NCBI GenBank assembly: GCA_021785155.1
Contig: JAJYGE010000434.1
Coordinates: 1-11,398 of the forward strand
Direction: 5' to 3'
Source: Planctomycetota bacterium
GTDB taxonomy: Bacteria > Planctomycetota > Phycisphaerae > WQYP01
DNA: 11,398 nucleotides
The position numbers were made by a program, and so were the translations under genes. This document shows, piece by piece, positions 5,379 to 11,398 of the stretch (positions are counted from its first letter, which is position 1; each line of letters opens with the position of its first letter). The notes under the pieces were generated by a model. That model was not told where the DNA came from. It ran no database searches and saw only the letters and a program-made list of their open reading frames with translations.

Positions 5379-5471
5379 CGGATGCGCAAATCGCATCCGA
5401 TGGAACCGGCGATGGATCGCCGGACGCTGTGTGGAACCAGGACGGTTCGCTGTTGTCGATCAACTGCCGTC
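5379..5471 (+). promoter_or_regulatory. three consecutive hairpins in the dnaA leader
   Basis: Hairpin 1 is CGGATGCG (5379-5386) with CGCATCCG (5392-5399), loop CAAAT. Hairpin 2 is CCGGCGAT (5406-5413) with ATCGCCGG (5416-5423); it would open to a 4- or 6-base loop. Hairpin 3 nests GTTG/CAAC (5452-5455, 5461-5464) inside GACGG/CCGTC (5441-5445, 5467-5471). The first two are perfect 8 bp inverted repeats. No T-run follows any of them. They end about 25 bases before the dnaA Shine-Dalgarno sequence, so they may form a structured leader RNA or protein-binding palindromes at the origin. Confidence 0.6.
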
Positions 5472-5509
5472 GATGGTTTTATCATTCAACGTCCGGAAAG
5501 GAGTCGCCT

Positions 5510-6928
5510 GTGTCTGTCCTGATGATCGAAGAAAATGGTGCGCTTTGCCAAACGTGTCCGCAAATACGGGACTCTCTCCGCCGCCGCATCGGGGATACGC
5601 GCTTTGATCAGTGGTTTGAGCCGCCCACACAATGGAATCTTGTGGATTGCACGTTGACCATTCGCGCCGCCAATGCTTTTACAGCCAATTGGATTCGCGG
5701 CAAATTCACCGATGATCTGCGCATGGCCGCGCTGGAAGCGCTGGGATCCGCGCCCACGGTGATCATAGAATCCTGCGACCTGCCGGTCACGGTGGCGCCC
5801 CGCGCCCGAGCCGCTGAATCAGCGGTGCAGCCGGCACCGGAGGCCGGTTCCGCCGTTACGCTCAACAACCGCTATACGCTGGAGGAGTTTGTGGTTGGAC
5901 CGACCAATCAACTGGCGTATCGCTGCGCCTGCGCGGTGGCCGAAGAGCCGCGCAAACAGTTCAATCCGCTTTTTATTCACGGTGATTGCGGCCTGGGCAA
6001 AACGCATCTGCTGCAGGGAATTTGTCGGCGGTTTCAAAGCCGGCATCCGCGAAAAAAGTGGCTTTATCTGACGGGAGAACAATTTACCAACGATTATCTG
6101 GAAAGCATTCGCCTGCACCGCACGGAAGCATTTCGCCGCCGTATCCGACAGGTGGATTTACTGGTCGTGGATGATGTGCATTTTTTCATGAATAAAAAAC
6201 ACACTCAGGAGGAATTTCTCCACACCTTTAATGCCATGGACGCCGCCGGGCGGCAGGTGGTGCTTTCCAGCGATTGCGCGCCGCGCAACATCCGGGCATT
6301 GATCGACGCGTTAACCACGCGATTCTGCAGCGGCATGGTGGCCCGCATTGATTCACCGGATTTGCCCATGCGCCTGGACATATTGCGTAAGCTGGCCGCC
6401 CGTCGGGACTGGCGCGTTGAAGATAACATGCTCATGGAACTGGCCCGGCAACCCGTTGCCAGCGTGCGGGAGCTGGAAGGGATGCTGCTGCAGGCCGTCA
6501 CCGTGGCGCAGATGACCATCTCCGGCGCTGACGTGGATCCCGCGGAACGCATGCAAACCGCCATCAGCGGAATTCGTGATCGCATCAGCTTTTCCACCCC
6601 CCCGGGTGTGGCCCGCATTGTGCAGGCCTGCGCCGAATACTTTTCCATCACACCGGCGGTATTAACCGGATCTTCCAAAAACCGCGTGGCCTCCGCCGCC
6701 CGATCCATCGCCATGTACCTTGCCCGCCGCCACTCCCACATGAGCTTTCCGGATATTGGCCGCGCCTTTTGCGGGCGCAACCATTCCACCGTTATTGGGG
6801 CCTGCCAGCGGGTGGAAATCCAGCTTGCCGACAGTCACATGATTTCCTGGATCACCCCGGAAGGCCCGCGGCATCAGGCCACGGCCGAGGCTATTCAAAA
6901 CATTACGGCATCTCTTCGCCGAGGTTAA
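5510..6928 (+). CDS. dnaA: chromosomal replication initiator protein DnaA
   Basis: This 472-residue protein has the full DnaA domain order: an N-terminal domain (1-88), a short linker (89-116), the AAA+ ATPase and the DNA-binding domain IV. Walker A is GDCGLGKTH (158-166) and Walker B is DLLVVDD (216-222). A sensor-like VLSSD lies at 251-255, an arginine-finger candidate is Arg271 in TTRF, and sensor 2 is RELEGML (320-326). Domain IV carries AMYLARRHSHMSFPDIG (401-417) and the box-contacting signature GRNHSTVIGAC (422-432). The frame is open to 5429, but GTG at 5510 is chosen because AAGGAG (5498-5503) stands 6 bases before it. The ATP-bound protein opens the origin, probably at the boxes at 5207-5307, and may repress its own gene there. 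Several positions around 260-330 differ from common DnaA sequences, so it is a divergent member. dnaN is not next to it. Confidence 0.93.
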   Translation: MSVLMIEENGALCQTCPQIRDSLRRRIGDTRFDQWFEPPTQWNLVDCTLTIRAANAFTANWIRGKFTDDLRMAALEALGSAPTVIIESCDLPVTVAPRARAAESAVQPAPEAGSAVTLNNRYTLEEFVVGPTNQLAYRCACAVAEEPRKQFNPLFIHGDCGLGKTHLLQGICRRFQSRHPRKKWLYLTGEQFTNDYLESIRLHRTEAFRRRIRQVDLLVVDDVHFFMNKKHTQEEFLHTFNAMDAAGRQVVLSSDCAPRNIRALIDALTTRFCSGMVARIDSPDLPMRLDILRKLAARRDWRVEDNMLMELARQPVASVRELEGMLLQAVTVAQMTISGADVDPAERMQTAISGIRDRISFSTPPGVARIVQACAEYFSITPAVLTGSSKNRVASAARSIAMYLARRHSHMSFPDIGRAFCGRNHSTVIGACQRVEIQLADSHMISWITPEGPRHQATAEAIQNITASLRRG

Positions 6929-6932
6929 ACCA

Positions 6933-6952
6933 TGCGGGTAAGCAAGCCCGCA
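6933..6952 (+). terminator. weak hairpin between convergent dnaA and dehydrogenase
   Basis: TGCGGG (6933-6938) pairs with CCCGCA (6947-6952) across an 8-base loop, starting 4 bases after the dnaA stop codon. No T-run follows. Its position fits a terminator for dnaA, but the structure alone is weak. The remaining sequence to 7013 has no other clear signal. Confidence 0.3.
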
Positions 6953-7013
6953 CCCCATGCTATTGACCGTCCGCCCGCCAACGGTGCAAAACGCGCGGCG
7001 CAAGCACACGCGG

Positions 7014-7988
7014 CTAAAAGGGGATGGGGTGCCCCGGTACACTGCCCGGATGTATTGCCACACCTGATTTTATGGAATCAAGATAGGCCACGACATCGCG
7101 CGCCACCCAGCTCATGGCATCCATGGCACCTTGTGTTCGCGCTGCCAGATGGGGTGATAAAATGACATTGGACATACCCCATAGCGGATAATCAGGCCCC
7201 GGTGGTTCCGGCGCATGAACATCCAGAGCGGCTCCCTTGAGCTTCCCGGACTTCAGCGCCTCCGCCAGCGCATGGGCATCAATGACTTCTCCACGCGCGG
7301 TATTCACAACAATAGCATGGGCCGCCATGAGCGAAAACGCGGCCTGACTGATCATGCCGGCATTACCCGGACGGTGGCTGACGTGAATGGTCAGAATATC
7401 CGAGCGGCGATACAACTCCGGCTTTTCCACACTCTGCGCTTTGAAATCAATATGTTGGGAAACATCAATAACATCGTTGTATATGACATTCATGCCCAAT
7501 GCGTGTGCTACCCGCCCCACCGCGCGACCGATGCGGCCCATACCCAGAATACCAAGCGTTATTCCGTGCAGCTCCAAACCGCGACTGGTCTTTCGATAAT
7601 GATGGAATTCCTCCGGAGACACGGGCGCTTTGAGATTTACCACGGGCCGGGCCAGGGTAAATATCAGGTTAAATACGTATTCCACCACGGCATGGGTATT
7701 GGCCTGAGGCGTGGAAATAACCGCAATACCGCGTTGCGCGCAGGCATTTTGATCAATATTTTCAAGCCCCACACCGGCCCGGCCAACAACCCGGAGTTTG
7801 GGTGCCGCGGCCAGGAGTTCCGCACGAACCGGCGTATATGTGCGGACGATCAGGCCGACCGCATCAGTCAAAGCCTCAGCCAGTGCCGCAGCGTCTTTAT
7901 ATGACACTTCGCGCACAGAGGCATGTTGCCTTAACCAAGCAAAGGGGGCGGCCTCCAAGCCTTCTGTAACGACAATGGTATGTTTCAT
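7014..7988 (-). CDS. D-isomer specific 2-hydroxyacid dehydrogenase (phosphoglycerate dehydrogenase-like)
   Basis: From the ATG at 7988 the protein is 324 residues, the size of a short D-3-phosphoglycerate dehydrogenase without the regulatory ACT domain. It would be an NAD-dependent cytoplasmic oxidoreductase. The substrate side shows VVGRAGVGLENID (67-79). The nucleotide-binding loop is LGMGRIG (148-154) within a Rossmann fold, and the catalytic triad is complete with Arg232 (NTARGE), Glu261 (APEPP) and His280 (SPHLAA). Oxidation of 3-phosphoglycerate for serine synthesis is the likeliest role, but other 2-hydroxyacids are possible, so no gene symbol is given. The frame is open further upstream to 8081, but those extra residues come from palindromic repeat DNA and do not match the family. 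The gene converges on dnaA, with 85 bases between the stops. Confidence 0.88.
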   Translation of the reverse strand: MKHTIVVTEGLEAAPFAWLRQHASVREVSYKDAAALAEALTDAVGLIVRTYTPVRAELLAAAPKLRVVGRAGVGLENIDQNACAQRGIAVISTPQANTHAVVEYVFNLIFTLARPVVNLKAPVSPEEFHHYRKTSRGLELHGITLGILGMGRIGRAVGRVAHALGMNVIYNDVIDVSQHIDFKAQSVEKPELYRRSDILTIHVSHRPGNAGMISQAAFSLMAAHAIVVNTARGEVIDAHALAEALKSGKLKGAALDVHAPEPPGPDYPLWGMSNVILSPHLAARTQGAMDAMSWVARDVVAYLDSIKSGVAIHPGSVPGHPIPF

Positions 7989-7993
7989 GCCTG

Positions 7994-8033
7994 GTGCCCT
8001 CTTCCACTCATAATTACGGGTCGAACAGGGCAC
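7994..8033. repeat. 40 bp palindromic repeat, copy in the dehydrogenase leader
   Basis: GTGCCCT (7994-8000) and AGGGCAC (8027-8033) bound a 40 bp unit that matches the unit at 8090-8129 at 35 of 40 positions. It occupies the region 6-45 bases before the dehydrogenase ATG, so any ribosome binding site (a possible AGAGGG on the minus strand, 8003-7998) lies inside it. Its AGGGCAC end could instead pair with the adjacent GTGCTCTGT (8036-8044) to form a tight hairpin. Confidence 0.7.
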
Positions 8034-8089
8034 TGGTGCTCTGTCGCACGAGTGAAGGCAGGTAAGAAAAACCCGCGCCACAAGTTATA

Positions 8090-8129
8090 GTGCCCTGTTG
8101 CACTCATAATGACGGGTGAAACAGGGCAC
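8090..8129 (-). repeat. 40 bp palindromic repeat after the autotransporter stop, possible terminator
   Basis: This is the second copy, exactly 96 bases from the first and in the same orientation. Its inverted ends extend to 11 bp (AGTGCCCTGTT at 8089-8099, AACAGGGCACT at 8120-8130) around a 20-base loop. It begins only a few bases beyond the autotransporter stop codon. Transcripts of that gene would end in this hairpin, although no T-run follows. A role in termination or message stabilisation is plausible. Confidence 0.65.
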
Positions 8130-8135
8130 TGGCGA

Positions 8136-11100
8136 TTAAAAACTCACTGCCACGCCGGCCATGACCGTCTGGGCAAATTGGCCTTGGCCGCCAATTTGCG
8201 TCTGGTAGTTCACGAACAGGCTCACACCTTGGGCCAGGTAACCGCTGGCACCAACACCCAGCAGGGCCGAGTTGCGCGATGATTCCGGCGTGTTGTAAAG
8301 GAACTGTCCACCGCTAATCTCCGAGAAGCTGGAAGTAATGCCACGGGCGGAATCCAGACATTCATGCTGCCAGAATGCGTCGGCATTCAAACTGATCGGC
8401 AGCGGCGACTGTTGAATATTGAAGGTGTATGAACCTTGGGCACCCAGCAGGGTTCGCAGCGAATCGGCATGTTGTTTGGAAACCGAGAGGTCAAATGGAC
8501 TGCCGGTTTCATTGATACCCGACAGGTTCATCTGCGTAAAGCCCACACCCGCCGCCGGGCCAAGCTTCAACCCATTGAACGATATGACGTTGTATCCCGC
8601 CAGAAGGGCGGCATCATACTGATTGGAATCAGGTTCGCCGGTCGCCACGGATGCGGATCCTGGAATGGCAATGTTGCGATTGATTTTATAAGCGTTATAG
8701 GTGTACGACATCAGAGCATTCACATAGAAATTCTGCTTTTGGTAGCCGACGAACAGGCCCGGTGTATAGCTGTTGTTCTCCTGTCCGGAATTAAAATTAT
8801 CCACCGTGCCGCCGGTGTAACCCCAGTTGAAGAAGGCCCCGACCACCAAGTTGCGGTTGAGCGTATAATCCAGACCGGCCAGTACGCCGCCTGTGGTATC
8901 ACGTTGGCTGTAGGAGCCATTATTGGCCTGTTTGTCGATGGTGATAGTGCCGAGCACAAAGCCACCCAAGCCGCTGGTGCCTGGTTCGTATGAGCTATCA
9001 TCATCTGATCCAGCATCTGGGGCGGCGTCCATATAGGCCATGGAATTGGCAGCCTGCTGCTGGGCGGATTTCATTTGCGATTCCATGGAGATGGCAAATG
9101 GATTCTGATCACTGGTGTTCAGCAACGTCAGGCCGGAGGTATTAAACCCGCTGCTGTCAAAGGCATTTTGCGTCTGCTGGAAGACCTCCTGATTCAGGAA
9201 GGTGCTGTTCTGGAAAGCCTCATCCGCCAGGCCGGCATAGGCCTGCGGGGTCAGGCCATTAAGCAGCAGGGCGATTTCACCGGGGCTTTGCTGACTCAAA
9301 TTGGCCAGGCCATTCTTGATGTTCTGCGGAACGTTGGGATTGGAGGGATTGGCATAGGTGTCAATGTAGGTGGCCACCGATTGCTCGTTGGGCGTCTGGG
9401 CATCCGGAGCGAACAGGGTTTGGATGGTCACCGTTTCATTGCCGGCGGGATCAGCTTCATAGTAGTTGAGATCCAGGTTGGTGCTGTTGGGGTTGATAGC
9501 CAACCAGCCCGTACCATAGGTGGACCCACCATGTTCGACGGAGGTGTGCGCGGCGGTTCCGGCACCAGTGACGCCGGTGTTGGTACCCGAGGTCGTTACG
9601 ATGGTGTAGGTATCAAAATCCGCCGGTTTGAATCCGGTGCTTGATGAGGTGGCAGCGGTGGAAAAGGCATGATTGGGACTGTCCAAATTCAGAGTGCCAT
9701 TCAAATTCACCGCATTAGTTCCAAGGTTCAACGAATCATACCCGGCCGCTGGGCGACCAAAGGCGACAAGATTCAGAGTGGTATTGGCCTGTTGGGTGTA
9801 ACCACCGAGATTGATGGTTTCGCCAGTGGCAGTGGACAAGAGCGTATTTTGACTTAGGTTATAGCTGTTGATGCTATCGAGCGTGGTAGTAGTGCCCGCC
9901 AGGGTGCTGGTAACAAGCGTCAGCGAACCGCTGCCGAACGCTTTGGAATTGCCGGCCACAACGGTTACGCCGTTGGTTGCACTGGCGGCACCGGAATATG
10001 TGCTGTTAGTGGCAGGTGTCAATATCAGCACACCATTGGCCAGGGAACTGGTCAAGGTTAAGGCAGAATTCCCGGAGATGGCCCCAGTCCATGTCCCGGT
10101 GTAGCCGTTGGCATCAAGCGTACCCGCGTTGGACACCGCCAGCGCGTTGTCAACGGTAATGGCGTTGGCACCATTTTGCAGCGTCCCGCCGCCAGCACTG
10201 AAGGTGACTGTATTGGTGCCAAATGAGCTGTTGGCGTTGAAGTTGACGACAATTCCATTTTGCACGGTATCGCCACCGCTGTTGTTGTTGCTGTTATTGG
10301 TGAGGAATAATTTGCCGCCACCCACGGAATCCGTGAACGCAAGCGGGCCGGAGCCGGTGATCTGGCCGGACCAGGTTTCATTGTTATTGCCCGCGACATC
10401 AATTACTCCCGCTCCGGCCATATTCAAGATATCCTGGATGTTCAGACCATTGGCACCATATTGCAATGTGCCGTCGGTGGCGGCGATGGTGACGGGACCG
10501 GATCCCAAGGCGTTGTTGTTGTTAAAATTCACGGTCAGCAGGTCTTCGATCGTCACGCCGCCACCCAAGCCGCTGTTATCCCCGGTCAGGAAGAGCTTAC
10601 TGTTAGCGATATCAGCTGAGTCGTCGAGCGTCAGAGCGCCATTACCGGTGATCTGCCCGGAGAAGGTTTCAGTAGCGTTGCCGAAGACATCAATGGCACC
10701 GGCATCGGCCACATCCATAGTGTTGGCGACATTGAGGTTGTTGGTCCCATACCGAATTTCACCACCAAGTGTGCCACCAGCAAGCGAATTTGTGCCAAAG
10801 GTGATCGTGCCGGTGCCAAATGAGCTGTCAGCACTGAAGTTAACAAAAATGCCATTTTGCAGGGTATCACCACCGGTATTGTTGTTGGGGTTGGTGGTGC
10901 TGGTGTTCGCCAGGATAAGTTCACCGCCGCCCGCGGAATCCGTGAACGTCAGCGGGCCGCTGCCGGTGATCTGACCGAGCCATCCCGAAGAAGTTCCAGC
11001 AACATCGATGGTACCGGCATTGGCCACATCCAAGGTATTGTCAGTGGTGACTGAAGCGGCATATTGCAACGTATCGCCGGCGGCGGCCAGCGTGACTGTA

Positions 11101-11398
11101 CCAGTAGTGCCGAAGCTAGCGTCATTGTTAAAGTTGACCGTCAGGCCGTTTTCAACGGTTACGCCGCCGCTGCCCGAATTAGCCCCGGTTAACGTCAGCG
11201 TACCGCCGCCGCCGGTGGCAGTGTTTTCCAAGGTCAATAAGCCGTTAATGGCAATAGCGCCGGAAATAGTCGAACCGGTAGTGCCGTTAATATCAAAGCT
11301 GCCGCCGGCCGCATCCACAGTGATGCTCGTGTTATCCACCGTGATACCGTTGCCGCCGAACTGCATATCGCCGTTATTCAGGACTAAAGCAACGCTGG
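8136..11398 (-). CDS. autotransporter with repetitive passenger, 5' end beyond window
   Basis: At least 1086 codons of this gene lie in the window and the frame is still open at the right edge, so the signal peptide and first passenger part are missing. Counting from the first Met inside the window (11366), residues 1-475 are a beta-helical passenger rich in Gly, Asn, Thr and Ser, with about five repeats of the 'SGQITGSGPLTFTDS...GGG.L.L' type. Residues 480-790 form a linker containing SVATYIDTYAN and LANLSQQSPGEIALLLNGLT. Residues about 795-1076 are an autotransporter beta-barrel of alternating amphipathic strands ending VMAGVAVSF, with the expected terminal Phe for outer-membrane insertion. 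The passenger would be displayed on or released from the cell surface. Its function (adhesion, matrix or other) is not evident. The gene is followed at once by the palindromic repeat at 8089-8130. Confidence 0.88.
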   Translation of the reverse strand, partial: SVALVLNNGDMQFGGNGITVDNTSITVDAAGGSFDINGTTGSTISGAIAINGLLTLENTATGGGGTLTLTGANSGSGGVTVENGLTVNFNNDASFGTTGTVTLAAAGDTLQYAASVTTDNTLDVANAGTIDVAGTSSGWLGQITGSGPLTFTDSAGGGELILANTSTTNPNNNTGGDTLQNGIFVNFSADSSFGTGTITFGTNSLAGGTLGGEIRYGTNNLNVANTMDVADAGAIDVFGNATETFSGQITGNGALTLDDSADIANSKLFLTGDNSGLGGGVTIEDLLTVNFNNNNALGSGPVTIAATDGTLQYGANGLNIQDILNMAGAGVIDVAGNNNETWSGQITGSGPLAFTDSVGGGKLFLTNNSNNNSGGDTVQNGIVVNFNANSSFGTNTVTFSAGGGTLQNGANAITVDNALAVSNAGTLDANGYTGTWTGAISGNSALTLTSSLANGVLILTPATNSTYSGAASATNGVTVVAGNSKAFGSGSLTLVTSTLAGTTTTLDSINSYNLSQNTLLSTATGETINLGGYTQQANTTLNLVAFGRPAAGYDSLNLGTNAVNLNGTLNLDSPNHAFSTAATSSSTGFKPADFDTYTIVTTSGTNTGVTGAGTAAHTSVEHGGSTYGTGWLAINPNSTNLDLNYYEADPAGNETVTIQTLFAPDAQTPNEQSVATYIDTYANPSNPNVPQNIKNGLANLSQQSPGEIALLLNGLTPQAYAGLADEAFQNSTFLNQEVFQQTQNAFDSSGFNTSGLTLLNTSDQNPFAISMESQMKSAQQQAANSMAYMDAAPDAGSDDDSSYEPGTSGLGGFVLGTITIDKQANNGSYSQRDTTGGVLAGLDYTLNRNLVVGAFFNWGYTGGTVDNFNSGQENNSYTPGLFVGYQKQNFYVNALMSYTYNAYKINRNIAIPGSASVATGEPDSNQYDAALLAGYNVISFNGLKLGPAAGVGFTQMNLSGINETGSPFDLSVSKQHADSLRTLLGAQGSYTFNIQQSPLPISLNADAFWQHECLDSARGITSSFSEISGGQFLYNTPESSRNSALLGVGASGYLAQGVSLFVNYQTQIGGQGQFAQTVMAGVAVSF
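10060..11290 (-). repeat. coding repeats of the autotransporter passenger
   Basis: At the protein level the segment 'ITGSGPL.F.DS', preceded by a 'GTIDVAG....W.GQ' strand, recurs near in-window residues 134, 240, 336 and 431, with a shorter first version near 35. The spacing is about 99, 106, 96 and 95 residues. Linking sequence such as GGDTLQNGIFVNF and GGDTVQNGIVVNF also recurs. At DNA level the copies are clearly related but not identical, for example 'tgatctg.ccgg..' at about 10362, 10651 and 10969. This suggests older duplication with divergence, which can still recombine. Confidence 0.75.

Noticed and set aside
5429..5509. N-terminal extension of DnaA by 27 residues
   Set aside because: The extension overlaps the hairpin-rich leader and does not resemble DnaA domain I. 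The GTG at 5510 has a strong, well-placed Shine-Dalgarno sequence.
6205..6789. 194-codon minus-strand open frame inside dnaA
   Set aside because: It lies opposite the conserved ATPase and DNA-binding domains. Its Ser/Arg/Met-rich composition is that of a shadow frame.
7215..7904. 229-codon plus-strand open frame opposite the dehydrogenase
   Set aside because: The minus-strand frame carries a full Rossmann loop and catalytic triad. This one shows no recognisable motif.
7989..8081. N-terminal extension of the dehydrogenase by 31 residues
   Set aside because: The added codons are derived from the palindromic repeat, and the family normally starts at the MKHTIVVTEG strand.
10108..10974. 288-codon plus-strand open frame opposite the autotransporter
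   Set aside because: It is the antisense shadow of a repetitive low-complexity coding region. The product is a Pro/Leu/Ser-rich series with no domain, and the minus-strand frame has a proper beta-barrel end.

Overview
The window looks like chromosomal DNA from a Gram-negative bacterium of moderate GC content. A Planctomycetes/Verrucomicrobia-type (PVC) organism is my best guess, held with low confidence. The reasons are the very long autotransporter built of beta-strand repeats, the dense intergenic repeats made of 'accgcaaag...acgcaaag' and 'cctctgtgg' motifs, and a divergent DnaA gene that is not next to dnaN, recF or gyrB. No rRNA, tRNA, CRISPR array or transposase gene was recognised.

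Left part (1-4160), a decayed and repeat-rich accessory region. A GT11-type fucosyltransferase gene (135-1091, minus) is followed by about 1.3 kb of repeat DNA. That DNA includes a tandem duplication of a 295/296 bp unit (1701-2291) made of nested inverted arms around a core that holds a 28-codon open frame. Next come an intact toxin-antitoxin pair, a PIN-domain toxin with a DUF104-type antitoxin (2387-3012, minus, with a good promoter), and another repeat block (about 3203-3435). A broken RelE/HigB-HigA type pair follows: the antitoxin tail reads into the repeat and only the last ~31 codons of the toxin survive. An 87 bp element with inverted ends (3844-3930) separates this toxin remnant from the last ~75 codons of a GH94/cyclic-glucan-synthase-like gene. 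Three gene breakpoints fall at repeat arms.

Middle part (4161-8000), core functions. It holds a two-domain GNAT-like acetyltransferase (4180-5157), an intergenic region with three consensus DnaA boxes and an AT-rich stretch (a candidate oriC), and three consecutive hairpins in the leader of dnaA (5510-6928, GTG start with a strong Shine-Dalgarno sequence). A D-2-hydroxyacid / 3-phosphoglycerate dehydrogenase (7014-7988, minus) converges on dnaA. DnaA would be expected to act on the boxes just upstream of its own gene, for both initiation and autoregulation.

Right part (7990-11398). Two 40 bp palindromic repeats, exactly 96 bp apart, lie between the dehydrogenase start and the end of a large autotransporter gene (8136 to beyond the right edge, minus). 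The proximal copy sits in the dehydrogenase leader. The distal copy lies directly after the autotransporter stop codon and could act as its terminator. The autotransporter shows five passenger repeats of about 95-106 residues, a linker and a C-terminal beta-barrel ending in Phe. Its N-terminus and signal peptide lie outside the window.
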